Position numbers and translations under genes: made by a program. The notes below the pieces were generated by a model. The model searched no databases, had not been told where the DNA came from, and saw only the letters and a program-made list of their open reading frames with translations. From Winogradskyella jejuensis (GTDB taxonomy: Bacteria; Bacteroidota; Bacteroidia; Flavobacteriales; Flavobacteriaceae), in contig NZ_FQWS01000002.1 of NCBI RefSeq assembly GCF_900129745.1, positions 868,001-932,000 of the forward strand: a stretch of 64,000 nucleotides of DNA, in the 5' to 3' direction. Below, one piece after another: positions 8,628 to 16,730 of this stretch. Each line of letters opens with the position of its first letter. Position 1 is the stretch's first letter.

Positions 8628-9760
8628 TGAAACCAGTTTTATTCATAGACCGCGACGGAACTCTAATTAAAGAACCAGCAGATGAGCAAATCGACTCATT
8701 TGAAAAATTAGAATTTTACCCAAAAGTATTTCAATATTTAAGTAAAATAGCAAAGGAACTAAATTTCGAAATCGTAATGATTACCAATCAAGATGGTTTA
8801 GGCACAGAGGTTTATCCAGAGGACACTTTTTGGCCAGTCCATAATTTTGTTTTAAAAACTTTTGAGGCCGAAGGGGTTGTGTTTAAAGAGCAATTTATCG
8901 ATAGAACCTTTGCCAAAGACAATGCACCAACTCGTAAACCAAATACTGGGTTATTGACCAAATACTTTTCTGAGGATTATGATTTAGCAAATTCATTCGT
9001 CATAGGCGATAGACTAACGGATGTAGAATTAGCTAAGAACCTTGGAGCAAAAGGTATTTTTATTAATGACAACACTAATCTCGGAACAGACGAAGTTACT
9101 GTTAGTAATAGTGAATTAAAGCAGTACATCGCCTTAGAAACTAACGATTGGGAAAAAATTTATCGATTTCTAAAAACGTCAGAACGTTTAGGTTCTATAG
9201 AAAGAAACACCAATGAGACTAAGATTAAAATTAATTTAAATCTCGACGGAACTGGAAAAAGCAAAATCTCAACGGGCATTGCATTTTTCGACCACATGCT
9301 CGACCAAATTGCGCGTCATGGACAACTAGATTTAGATATCAAGGTTGATGGTGATTTAGAAGTTGACGAACACCACACCATAGAAGATACTGCTATTGCT
9401 TTAGGTGAAGTATTTACAACTACACTTGGTAATAAATTAGGTATTGAGCGTTACGGATTTAGTTTGCCGATGGACGATTGTTTAGCGCAAGTAGCTATTG
9501 ATTTTGGAGGCCGAAATTGGCTCGTCTGGGATGCTGAATTTAAGCGTGAAATGATTGGTAAAATGCCAACTGAAATGTTCTATCATTTCTTTAAATCTTT
9601 TACAGATGGCGCTAAATGTAACCTTAACATAAAAGTTGAAGGCACAAATGAGCATCACAAAATTGAAGCCATATTCAAAGCCTTTGCAAAGGCTATTAAA
9701 ATGGCAGTAAAGCAAGATGTTGAAAAAATGATTTTACCATCAACAAAAGGAATGCTGTAA
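8627..9760 (+). CDS. hisB: Bifunctional histidinol-phosphatase / imidazoleglycerol-phosphate dehydratase
   Basis: Fusion of two pathway steps in one 377-residue chain. Residues 1-165 are a HAD-type histidinol-phosphate phosphatase: FIDRDGTLI with nucleophile Asp8 and Asp10, [12 protein letters not shown], and [18 protein letters not shown]. Residues about 185-377 are the dehydratase: [16 protein letters not shown], then [15 protein letters not shown], then [14 protein letters not shown] and [15 protein letters not shown], with the paired His residues that bind manganese. The bifunctional form is known from enterobacteria and Bacteroidota. Starts inside TAATG shared with hisC and ends in TAATG shared with hisH. 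Confidence 0.97.
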   Translation: MKPVLFIDRDGTLIKEPADEQIDSFEKLEFYPKVFQYLSKIAKELNFEIVMITNQDGLGTEVYPEDTFWPVHNFVLKTFEAEGVVFKEQFIDRTFAKDNAPTRKPNTGLLTKYFSEDYDLANSFVIGDRLTDVELAKNLGAKGIFINDNTNLGTDEVTVSNSELKQYIALETNDWEKIYRFLKTSERLGSIERNTNETKIKINLNLDGTGKSKISTGIAFFDHMLDQIARHGQLDLDIKVDGDLEVDEHHTIEDTAIALGEVFTTTLGNKLGIERYGFSLPMDDCLAQVAIDFGGRNWLVWDAEFKREMIGKMPTEMFYHFFKSFTDGAKCNLNIKVEGTNEHHKIEAIFKAFAKAIKMAVKQDVEKMILPSTKGML

Positions 9761-10341
9761 TGGATTTGAAAATAGTTAATTACGGAGCAGGAAATATCAA
9801 AAGCATTCAATTTGCCTTTCAGCGTTTGGGATATGAAGCAATATTATCAGATAATCCAGATGAAATAATTAAAGCAGATAAAGTGATTTTTCCTGGTGTT
9901 GGTGAGGCAAGTTCAGCAATGAAAAAACTTAAGCAAAGTGGCTTAGATGCTCTAATTCCAAAGCTCGAGCAGCCGGTTTTAGGTATTTGTTTAGGTATGC
10001 AACTCATGTGCAACTGTACCGAAGAAGGCGACACAAAAGGACTAGGCATATTTAACACCAACGTTAAGCGTTTTTCAAATAATGTTAAGGTACCACAAAT
10101 GGGTTGGAATACAGTTAGAAGTCTTAAATCAAATTTATTTAAAAATATATCTGAAGGAGATTACATGTATTTGGTTCATAGTTTTTATGCTGAAAATTGT
10201 GAAGAATCCATAGCAACATCAGATTATGAATTAGAATATGCTTCTGCTTTACAAAAGGATAATTTTTATGGAGTTCAATTTCACCCTGAAAAATCATCTA
10301 AAGCAGGTGAGCAGTTGTTAAAGAACTTTTTAGAACTTTAA
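9760..10341 (+). CDS. hisH: Imidazole glycerol phosphate synthase, glutamine amidotransferase subunit
   Basis: Glutaminase subunit that supplies ammonia to HisF in the step producing IGP and AICAR. 193 residues, class I amidotransferase. The nucleophile Cys lies in LGICLGMQLM (about residue 76) and the His/Glu pair in GVQFHPEKSS near the C-terminus; the oxyanion region is PGVGEASSAM. It acts as a dimer with HisF, whose gene is the second one downstream. It starts with the TAATG overlap from hisB; a repeat and a gap of about 90 bases follow before hisA. Confidence 0.97.
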   Translation: MDLKIVNYGAGNIKSIQFAFQRLGYEAILSDNPDEIIKADKVIFPGVGEASSAMKKLKQSGLDALIPKLEQPVLGICLGMQLMCNCTEEGDTKGLGIFNTNVKRFSNNVKVPQMGWNTVRSLKSNLFKNISEGDYMYLVHSFYAENCEESIATSDYELEYASALQKDNFYGVQFHPEKSSKAGEQLLKNFLEL

Positions 10342-10351
10342 CCGAATTGAA

Positions 10352-10380
10352 ATGTTACCTTGAGCGTAATCGAAAGGTCT
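10352..10380 (+). repeat. Flavobacterial interspersed palindromic repeat, copy 2 (hisH-hisA gap)
   Basis: ATGTTACCTTGAGC then GTAATCGAAAGGTCT, the same unit as at 7548-7577 with five substitutions. Both copies have the same orientation relative to the operon. Confidence 0.68.
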
Positions 10381-10433
10381 TAATAAAACCAAATATTAAT
10401 TAAAATAGATTCTTGCCAGCGCAGGAAATAAAT

Positions 10434-11168
10434 ATGAGAATAATACCAGCCATAGATATCATCGACGGAAAGTGTGTAAGACTCACTAAAGGCGATTACG
10501 ATACAAAAAAAATATATAATGAAAATCCACTTGAAGTCGCTAAACAGTTTGAAGCATCAGGTATAGAATACTTACATCTCGTAGATTTGGACGGCGCCAA
10601 AGCAAAGCATATTGTCAATTACAAAGTATTAGAGCAAATTGCTTCAAAAACAAAATTAAAAATTGATTTTGGAGGCGGATTAAAATCTAACGAAGATTTA
10701 AACATAGCTTTCAATAGTGGTGCAAGACAGATAACAGGAGGAAGCATTGCGGTAAGCGATAGAGAAACGTTTGAAGGTTGGATTTCTAAATACGGAGCAC
10801 AAAAAATCATTCTAGGTGCAGATAGTAACGACGGAAAAATTGCTATAAACGGATGGCAAGAGAATAGTAAAGAAGAAGTGATATCGTTTATAAAAAACTA
10901 TCAAAGAAAGCATATACAATATGTAATATGCACTGATATTTCAAAAGATGGAATGCTTGAAGGCCCATCAATAGAGTTGTACAAAACGATTATCTCAGAG
11001 TGCAGCAATAAAAGTGGTGCACAGTCTATAAAACTTATAGCTTCTGGTGGCGTTTCAGATATCGAAGACTTGCATAATTTAAAAGCTATAGGCTGTGAAG
11101 GCGTAATTATTGGAAAGGCTATTTACGAAAACAGAATTAGTTTAAAACAGTTAGAAGAGTTTATATAA
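10434..11168 (+). CDS. hisA: ProFAR isomerase (phosphoribosylformimino-AICAR-phosphate isomerase)
   Basis: Amadori-type isomerisation of ProFAR to PRFAR; a TIM barrel of 244 residues from the ATG at 10434. A TTG seven codons upstream is in frame, but the ATG follows AGGAAATAA, is the family start ([17 protein letters not shown]) and gives the normal length. Asp8 in PAIDI and the second Asp in [12 protein letters not shown] are the catalytic pair; phosphate-binding GGGLKSNED and SGGVSDIED loops are present. hisF follows after a single base. The barrel is a paralogue of HisF. Confidence 0.96.
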   Translation: MRIIPAIDIIDGKCVRLTKGDYDTKKIYNENPLEVAKQFEASGIEYLHLVDLDGAKAKHIVNYKVLEQIASKTKLKIDFGGGLKSNEDLNIAFNSGARQITGGSIAVSDRETFEGWISKYGAQKIILGADSNDGKIAINGWQENSKEEVISFIKNYQRKHIQYVICTDISKDGMLEGPSIELYKTIISECSNKSGAQSIKLIASGGVSDIEDLHNLKAIGCEGVIIGKAIYENRISLKQLEEFI

Positions 11169-11169
11169 G

Positions 11170-11925
11170 ATGCTTACAAAACGAATAGTCCCTTGTCTAG
11201 ATATAAAAAATGGGCGTACCGTAAAAGGTGTCAATTTTGTTGATTTACGTGATGCTGGCGACCCAGTAATTTTAGCGAAGCAATATGCAGATTTGGGTGC
11301 AGACGAATTGGTTTTTCTCGATATCGCTGCAACTTTAGAAAACAGAAAAACCATGCATGACATGGTTTTAAAAGTGGCAGAACAAGTTAATATTCCGTTT
11401 ACTGTTGGTGGTGGAATTTCTTCTGTTGAAGATGTTGATGCGTTATTACATTGCGGAGCAGATAAGGTGTCCATTAATTCTTCGGCTGTTAAGCGACCTG
11501 AATTAATTAACGAATTATCCAATAAATTCGGGAGTCAATGTGTGGTTGTAGCGATTGATGCCAAGCAAATTGATGGCGAATGGTTTGTGCATTTGGCTGG
11601 TGGTACAATCCCGACAGATATAAAATTGTTCGATTGGGCAATAGAAGTAGAGCAACGTGGTGCCGGTGAAATATTATTTACATCCATGAATCATGATGGA
11701 ACCAAAGCTGGTTTTGCAAATGAAGCATTAGCCAAGCTTTCAGAATTAGTAAACATTCCAATTATTGCTTCTGGTGGAGCTGGAACAATTCAGCATTTTG
11801 CAGATACATTTATAGATGGAAAAGCTGATGCTGCTTTAGCTGCGAGTGTTTTTCATTTTGGTGAAATACCAATTTTAGAACTAAAGAAAGAATTAAAAAA
11901 ACAGGGAATACCCGTGCGGCTTTAG
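11170..11925 (+). CDS. hisF: Imidazole glycerol phosphate synthase, cyclase subunit
   Basis: TIM-barrel synthase that combines PRFAR with ammonia from HisH to give IGP and AICAR. 251 residues. Catalytic Asp11 in [17 protein letters not shown] and the Asp in [11 protein letters not shown] near residue 176 are present, with phosphate loops [10 protein letters not shown] and [11 protein letters not shown]. The gene begins one base after hisA, so the two are translated together. A different palindromic repeat follows its stop. Confidence 0.97.
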   Translation: MLTKRIVPCLDIKNGRTVKGVNFVDLRDAGDPVILAKQYADLGADELVFLDIAATLENRKTMHDMVLKVAEQVNIPFTVGGGISSVEDVDALLHCGADKVSINSSAVKRPELINELSNKFGSQCVVVAIDAKQIDGEWFVHLAGGTIPTDIKLFDWAIEVEQRGAGEILFTSMNHDGTKAGFANEALAKLSELVNIPIIASGGAGTIQHFADTFIDGKADAALAASVFHFGEIPILELKKELKKQGIPVRL

Positions 11926-11930
11926 CCCTC

Positions 11931-11951
11931 ATGCTGAACCTATTTCAGCAT
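11931..11951 (+). repeat. Short palindromic unit in the hisF-hisIE gap
   Basis: ATGCTGAA-CCTAT-TTCAGCAT is an eight-base perfect inverted repeat with a five-base loop. It lies six bases after hisF and 18 bases before hisIE. It belongs to a different class from the two repeats earlier in the operon and lacks a T-run, so it is unlikely to be a terminator. Confidence 0.65.
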
Positions 11952-11968
11952 CTTAAAATATAACAAAA

Positions 11969-12568
11969 ATGAACATAGATTTCAATAAAAATAAAGACGG
12001 ACTAGTGCCAGCAATTATTCAAGATGCTATAACTAAAAATGTTTTAATGTTAGGTTATATGAATCAAGAAGCTTTCAACAAAACGAAAGAAACGGGTTTG
12101 GTAACCTTTTTCAGCCGAACAAAACAACGTCTTTGGACGAAAGGAGAAGAAAGTGGAAATGTTTTGAATCTGATTGATATGAAATTAGATTGCGACAATG
12201 ATACACTTCTAATCTCTGTAAACCCAAAAGGGCCAACTTGTCATAAAGGTTCTGATACGTGCTGGAATTTAGAAAATAAAGAGTCCTTCGGGTTTATCTC
12301 AAAATTAGAAAACACTATTACTTCACGTATTGAAAATGCAGATACCAAAAAATCTTATGTGGCGTCATTATTTGCAAAAGGTATCAATAAAGTTGCGCAA
12401 AAGGTTGGAGAAGAAGCAGTAGAAGTAGTCATTGAGGCCAAGGACAATAATGACGATTTATTCCTTGAAGAAAGTGCTGATTTGCTATTTCATTATTTAA
12501 TGCTACTTCAGGCAAAAGGTTTTAAGCTGAATGATGTTGTAGACGTTTTAAAATCTCGTCAAAAATAA
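11969..12568 (+). CDS. hisIE: Bifunctional phosphoribosyl-AMP cyclohydrolase / phosphoribosyl-ATP pyrophosphatase
   Basis: Steps two and three of histidine synthesis in one 199-residue protein. The HisI part (residues 1-105) shows LGYMNQEAFNKT, FFSRTKQRLWTKGEESG, LDCDNDTLL and GPTCHKGSDTCW, holding the zinc and magnesium ligands. The HisE part (about 110-199) shows ASLFAKGINKVAQKVGEEA and LFLEESADLLFHYLML, the helical MazG-like pyrophosphatase. It is the last gene of the operon. Its stop is directly abutted by the stop of the minus-strand gene at 12569. Confidence 0.97.
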   Translation: MNIDFNKNKDGLVPAIIQDAITKNVLMLGYMNQEAFNKTKETGLVTFFSRTKQRLWTKGEESGNVLNLIDMKLDCDNDTLLISVNPKGPTCHKGSDTCWNLENKESFGFISKLENTITSRIENADTKKSYVASLFAKGINKVAQKVGEEAVEVVIEAKDNNDDLFLEESADLLFHYLMLLQAKGFKLNDVVDVLKSRQK

Positions 12569-13003
12569 TCAGCGTGTGTATGTCATTGTAGAAACAACAT
12601 TTCCTTCTTTGTCATAATACGTCCATTTACCAATTGGCTTTTTCCAATGTAAATATTGTCCTTTAGATTTTATGCTACCATCTTCGTAGAAGAATGTTAC
12701 CGGGCCTTCGACTCTATTATCTTTATAAGTGCCTTCGCATGTTTTTCTACCATAAGGGTCAAAGTCAATCCATTTGCCATTTCCAACACCGTCTACATAT
12801 TCTTGCATAGTCATATAGTTCCCATTATCATATTTGCCATACAGAGTACCTGTAAAAGGTTTTTTAGAGCCAATCTCGTAATATTTGGAGCCAAGTTTAT
12901 AGGCTTTTTGGTATGTGTTGCTCATAGAAACTAGCTTTTCATTTTGAGCAAATCCTGTAATTGCACAAATGATAATTAAAAGTAGTGATAGGATTGTTTT
13001 CAT
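12569..13003 (-). CDS. Exported MORN-variant (YwqK-like) repeat protein
   Basis: 144 residues. A signal peptide covers about residues 1-19 (ends TGFAQ). The mature part has at least four short repeats of the type YxDGxxxGxW: GTLYGKYDNGNYM, GVGNGKWIDFDPYG, CEGTYKDNRVEGP, FFYEDGSIKSKGQY, and IGKWTYYDKEGNV. This is the variant MORN/YwqK pattern that automated annotation often labels an antitoxin; in Bacteroidota such exported copies are usually lone proteins of unknown function, and no toxin partner is adjacent. Convergent with hisIE, stop to stop. Confidence 0.85.
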   Translation of the reverse strand: MKTILSLLLIIICAITGFAQNEKLVSMSNTYQKAYKLGSKYYEIGSKKPFTGTLYGKYDNGNYMTMQEYVDGVGNGKWIDFDPYGRKTCEGTYKDNRVEGPVTFFYEDGSIKSKGQYLHWKKPIGKWTYYDKEGNVVSTMTYTR

Positions 13004-13099
13004 GGTATTTGTTTATTACATATACACAAGTAAATTGATTTTGGATGAGTATTTTGAAATAAATCAATCTTAACAGTATTGGTGATTTGGTATTCTAAC

Positions 13100-13129
13100 A
13101 AAAAAAAGCACCACTAAAACTGATGCTTT
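13100..13129 (-). terminator. Terminator for the minus-strand membrane-protein gene
   Basis: Read on the minus strand: AAGCATCA-gttttag-TGGTGCTT followed by a run of seven or more T. The eight-pair stem has one G-U. It lies 24 bases after the stop of the gene at 13153-13572. Confidence 0.75.
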
Positions 13130-13152
13130 GATTTAGAATTAATTTTCAAGTA

Positions 13153-13572
13153 TTATTTAATCCATTGTTTTGAAATTGCATTTTTCGAAAAATAAATTAA
13201 GAATAAGCAAACCACAATAACCATTACTGGCATTATCATTTGCGCGCCTGTCATTTCAATATTCATAAATAAATAGACATGCTGAATAATGGCTCCTAAT
13301 GCCGAAATTACAAAGAGAAAATAAGCCCATTTTTTTCGTATTAGTAAACATAATGCTCCTAAAGCACCAGCGAAAACAGCTGTTGCAAATGCAGCTGTAT
13401 ACCATGCAGGATGTTCCATAAGATATTGTGCTTGTTGGTCTGCAGGTAATTGTGCAATCATGTCTTCTGTAATAAAGGCTTGCCCAATGTAAGCGAGTAC
13501 GCCCATGCCGTTCCAAAGGAGTGCTAAAACACTCACAATCCAGAACCAAATTGGTGGTTTTGTTGTTGTCAT
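13153..13572 (-). CDS. Four-helix membrane protein, paralogue A
   Basis: 139 residues with four predicted membrane helices (about 7-29, 54-78, 83-104 and 110-130). It begins PPIWFWIVSVLALLWNGMG, and the second helix is preceded by a loop rich in Ala/Asp/Gln. Clearly homologous to the gene at 14461-14898: both share the W-WI-S-LA-LW-G opening and the order of helices. Automated annotation sometimes calls relatives sugar transporters, but no transport motif is visible. Function unknown. The two copies flank a divergently placed TruA-family gene. Confidence 0.85.
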   Translation of the reverse strand: MTTTKPPIWFWIVSVLALLWNGMGVLAYIGQAFITEDMIAQLPADQQAQYLMEHPAWYTAAFATAVFAGALGALCLLIRKKWAYFLFVISALGAIIQHVYLFMNIEMTGAQMIMPVMVIVVCLFLIYFSKNAISKQWIK

Positions 13573-13656
13573 AATAGGTTGATTTTAGTTAGTTAATGGT
13601 TTCAAGTTAAAAAAAATTTGATAGAGTGTTGGGCAAAGACTAATTTCGGCACTAGT

Positions 13657-14445
13657 ATGATGTTTCAAAAAAGCTATTATTATCTTATAAAAATTCAATA
13701 TTTAGGGTATCGGTTTCATGGTTGGCAAAAGCAGCCTGATGTAAAAACCATACATCTAATGATAGACCGCACACTCAAATTTATTTTGGGTAAGCAACGG
13801 TTTAAAACCCTTGGTGCGGGTCGTACGGATGCTATGGTTTCTGCTAATGAAGCTGCCTTAGAATTATTTCTTTATGATACGCCAATAGAGGATTTTGATG
13901 CGTTTTTAGACCTTTTTAATCACAATCTTCCGCAAGACATTAGGGCATTAAGTATTAAAGAAGTTGATAAGGATTTTAACGTTATTCAAGATTCAAAAAT
14001 TAAAGAATACCATTATGTGTTTTCTGAAGGGCAGAAAAATCATCCGTTTTGTGCACCAATATTAACGACAATACTTGATTCCCTGGATGTAGAGTTGATG
14101 AAAGAAGGAGCTCAATTATTTAATGGTACTCATAATTTTAAATCATATTGTTATAAAGCATCAGAAACAGGCGAATTCATACGAACAATAGAATATTGCG
14201 GTTTGGAGGAGAACTCGCTATACACTGCAAATTTTTTTCCTAAAAAATCTTATGTTTTAAGAGTTAGAGGTAAAGGTTTTATGCGTAATCAAATACGACT
14301 AATGTTTGGTGTTTTAATAAAGTTAGGCAGAGGAGAAGTGACTCTAGATTATATCAAAGACTCCTTAACCGACAATAGTACTGAAGTTATGGATTACATA
14401 GCACCAGCTTCTGGATTAATATTACATTCTATAAATTTTGAATAA
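13657..14445 (+). CDS. TruA-family tRNA pseudouridine synthase-like protein
   Basis: 262 residues from the ATG at 13657; a TTG 13 codons upstream is in frame but lies in sequence that does not look coding, and the family start is near MFQKSYYYLIKIQYLGY. The fold is recognised from YLGYRFHGWQKQP (residues 15-30), the active loop LGAGRTDAMVSANE with catalytic Asp near residue 59, GTHNFKSYCYKA near 155, and VRGKGFMRNQIRLMFG near 215. Standard TruA has GRTDAGVHA or close variants; here the residues after the catalytic Asp-Ala are Met-Val-Ser-Ala-Asn. It is probably the second, divergent TruA-like paralogue of Bacteroidota rather than TruA itself. Target uridines are unknown. Confidence 0.83.
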   Translation: MMFQKSYYYLIKIQYLGYRFHGWQKQPDVKTIHLMIDRTLKFILGKQRFKTLGAGRTDAMVSANEAALELFLYDTPIEDFDAFLDLFNHNLPQDIRALSIKEVDKDFNVIQDSKIKEYHYVFSEGQKNHPFCAPILTTILDSLDVELMKEGAQLFNGTHNFKSYCYKASETGEFIRTIEYCGLEENSLYTANFFPKKSYVLRVRGKGFMRNQIRLMFGVLIKLGRGEVTLDYIKDSLTDNSTEVMDYIAPASGLILHSINFE

Positions 14446-14460
14446 ATAAAGCCTTCTGTT

Positions 14461-14898
14461 TTATCTAAACCAATTCCGTTTACTCACATTTGAAACGATA
14501 TAGTAAAGTAGAAACGCAATAATTGGAATAATAAAATATCTAATGTTCTCAGCTAGAGAGAATAGTTCGTACATTTTACCAATAAATACATTATATACGT
14601 ACTGAAGTATTATGGCAAATAATGAGATTAGGAATAGTGTTTTAGACCAATTCTTTTTCAAAAACATGCCAATAACACCAACTAAACCTACAAAAACTGC
14701 AAGGCCAAATGCTGCTATAGCCCATACAGGCATTTTATCTACTACCATCAGTTGTTCTGGAGAGTACATTGACCGATAAGCTGATGTGTTATAAGCTTGT
14801 GATATAAAATAATAAGCACCTAAAGCATACCATAGGAATGCCAAAAGCGATATAATCCAATACCAAAATGGGGTTTTAGAATAAGATAAATTTGTCAT
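14461..14898 (-). CDS. Four-helix membrane protein, paralogue B
   Basis: 145 residues from the ATG at 14898; an upstream in-frame ATG would add 16 mostly charged residues, but the internal Met gives the same N-terminal layout as paralogue A. It opens TPFWYWIISLLAFLWYALG and has four helices. The loop after helix one carries SPEQLMVVDKMPVWA, comparable to the Pro-Ala-Asp-Gln loop of paralogue A. Function unknown. Convergent with the TruA-like gene, 15 bases stop to stop. Confidence 0.83.
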   Translation of the reverse strand: MTNLSYSKTPFWYWIISLLAFLWYALGAYYFISQAYNTSAYRSMYSPEQLMVVDKMPVWAIAAFGLAVFVGLVGVIGMFLKKNWSKTLFLISLFAIILQYVYNVFIGKMYELFSLAENIRYFIIPIIAFLLYYIVSNVSKRNWFR

Positions 14899-15011
14899 AA
14901 TCATTGATTGTTTAGTTAATACAAAACGCTTAACGCGACTTAACAATCAACAAGGTAGAAAGAAAATAAAGGAATAAATATGAGAATTATCACATTTTGG
15001 AAGAGCGATTT

Positions 15012-15233
15012 TTACTCAACAACATGAAGCTTAGGCTCTTTTTCTACAAATTTTCCGTTAACAGATTCGCCTAAAATAATGACTTCTTTAGACCTCTCGT
15101 ACATTTTTATAGCACGATCCATCTGCATTTTAGTGCCGTTATATAGTTTAACTCCGGACTTAGAACCTTTGTTACGTATCTCTATATAAAAACCATCTTT
15201 AAGTTTTGTCGGCTTTGTTGCGGGTCTACCCAT
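15012..15233 (-). CDS. Small basic conserved protein
   Basis: 73 residues, rich in Lys. The start MGRPATKPTKLKDGFYIEI carries a GRP core similar to an AT-hook, followed by a basic beta-strand-like region and a short acidic/aliphatic end. No membrane segment. A nucleic-acid-binding role is only a guess from the charge and the GRP core. It has an AT-rich upstream region of 250 bases shared with the divergent DUF2461 gene. Confidence 0.65.
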   Translation of the reverse strand: MGRPATKPTKLKDGFYIEIRNKGSKSGVKLYNGTKMQMDRAIKMYERSKEVIILGESVNGKFVEKEPKLHVVE

Positions 15234-15486
15234 GTGTAAATATAAATATTAAAATTTCTGCATAATAGTGAAAATTCTTTCATTTTACAAATCATTTAAT
15301 AAATATTAAAAATACAATACTCAATTTGTTAAAATAATATATAGACAAAGCAATAAATGTTAATTCTTCATAATTTTCACATTATTAAAATCTGAGTTTT
15401 TATGTAAGATTATATTGATTTAATAAATAATATTTCAAACATTTTAGCCTTAAAAAGAACATTGTTTTATTTTTATAAAAAATTCT
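15234..15486. other. AT-rich divergent intergenic region
   Basis: 253 bases without a gene between two divergent starts. It is extremely AT-rich, with many AAAT/ATTT runs and an inverted pair GTGAAAATT (about 15269) and AATTTTCAC (about 15372). Probably holds both promoters; no clear TAnnTTTG box stands out. Confidence 0.5.
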
Positions 15487-16164
15487 ATGAGTAATACCAT
15501 ACCCAAAACTGCACTTTCATTCTTCAAAAAACTTCAAAAAAACAATAATAGAGATTGGTTTAACGAACATAAACCAGAATTCAAAAAAATTGAAGCTCAC
15601 GTAAAGTTCGTTTACAATTCCATTGGAGAACTCATGAATTCTCATGACAATATAGACAAGGTAAAACTATTTAGAATCTATAGAGATGTACGATTCTCTA
15701 AGAATAAGCTACCCTATAAAACACATTTTGGTGGGTCTTTTCATCGTAAAAAACCTGAACTCCGTGGTGGTTATTATCTACATATTCAGCCAAATAATGA
15801 GTCTTTTATCGCCATTGGTTTTTGGGAACCGCATAAAGACGATTTAATGCGTATTCGTAAAGAATTTGAAATGGATGACCAAGAAATACGAGAGATATTA
15901 AATCATAAAGCCTTTAAGTCCACTTGGGGTGATTTGGTTGGGGACGAATTAAAAACTGCGCCAAGAGGTTTTGATAAAGAGCATCCAGCAGTAGATTTAA
16001 TCCGTAAAAAACAGTACATTTTTATAAAAAAATACAGTGACGAAGAAGTCACTTCAGATAAATTTATTGAAAATGTGAATAACGCCTTTAAAAGTGCTCG
16101 TCCATATTTTGATTATATGAGTGACGTTTTAACCACTAATTTAAATGGAGAGTCTATAATTTAA
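15487..16164 (+). CDS. DUF2461 domain-containing protein
   Basis: 225 residues, the full length of the family. Seen: LSFFKKLQKNNNRDWFNEHK at the start (the NNRDWF motif), FRIYRDVRFSKNKLPYKTH near residue 65, GGYYLHIQPNNESFIAIGFW near 95, and GFDKEHPAVDLIRKKQYI near 165. The family (TIGR02453) is widespread in Bacteroidota and other bacteria and has no established function; cytoplasmic. Its TAA stop overlaps the stop of the convergent gene at 16161. Confidence 0.9.
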   Translation: MSNTIPKTALSFFKKLQKNNNRDWFNEHKPEFKKIEAHVKFVYNSIGELMNSHDNIDKVKLFRIYRDVRFSKNKLPYKTHFGGSFHRKKPELRGGYYLHIQPNNESFIAIGFWEPHKDDLMRIRKEFEMDDQEIREILNHKAFKSTWGDLVGDELKTAPRGFDKEHPAVDLIRKKQYIFIKKYSDEEVTSDKFIENVNNAFKSARPYFDYMSDVLTTNLNGESII

Positions 16165-16577
16165 ACCGCTTTTAAATATTCTGGCTTTACAAAGAGTTGA
16201 ATGCTATCTACCAACCGCTCTTTTACAATATTCATCATACGTTTGTTGAGGGCGGAAGAGTTTTTGATGTAAAGCTCGTATTCTTCAACGGTAAACTGCC
16301 CTATAATCATTCCTTTTACAGAATTTCTAAATTTCATGTCCTTATGTATAGCATTTTCTATGTAAGCCATTTGTTTTGGAAGCGTTAAATCATAAAACAC
16401 ATGCTTACGTTTAGCAATGTAATTCCTAAAAACTGCTATAAGTAAATCGTGTTGCATTTTAATAATTGGACGCAATGTTTTGTTCTGAAAAGCTTCGTCG
16501 TTCGACATTGTATCGTAGATTTTAGCTGAAGGAATTTGAGGTCGTATATTCAGCAGTAGTTTAGAGCGAGTCTCCAT
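16161..16577 (-). CDS. Conserved hypothetical protein (helical)
   Basis: 138 residues, mostly helical and basic, no signal peptide or membrane segment. Recognisable blocks are METRSKLLLNIRPQIPSA at the start and a central KHVFYDLTLPKQMAYIENAI. I cannot place it in a named family; relatives in flavobacteria are sometimes mislabelled glyoxalase. Tail-to-tail with DUF2461, the stops sharing bases 16162-16163. Confidence 0.72.
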   Translation of the reverse strand: METRSKLLLNIRPQIPSAKIYDTMSNDEAFQNKTLRPIIKMQHDLLIAVFRNYIAKRKHVFYDLTLPKQMAYIENAIHKDMKFRNSVKGMIIGQFTVEEYELYIKNSSALNKRMMNIVKERLVDSIQLFVKPEYLKAV

Positions 16578-16681
16578 AAGAATAGGATTACAATTAATAT
16601 GGAATTAAATTTAAATATATATAACCTCAGAAAGCTTTCGCAAACATTATCTTGTTAACGGTGTTATTAACAATAGTAATT

Positions 16682-16713
16682 TTGGCTAGAGCAATTTCTT
16701 GTTAGTATCTTTA
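16682..16713 (+). promoter_or_regulatory. Probable promoter for the DUF72 gene
   Basis: TTG (16682-16684) and TATCTTTA (16706-16713) with a 21-base spacer; the -7 box differs from TAnnTTTG only at the last base. The ATG lies 17 bases further on. Confidence 0.5.
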
Positions 16714-16730
16714 GCTAAAATTTTTAAAAT

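Noticed and set aside
10413..10433. Upstream TTG start for hisA
   Set aside because: The ATG at 10434 has a better ribosome-binding context (AGGAAATAA) and gives the standard family N-terminus.
12569..13003. Antitoxin of a toxin-antitoxin pair
   Set aside because: The MORN/YwqK-like label suggests this in automated annotation, but the protein has a signal peptide and no toxin gene is adjacent.
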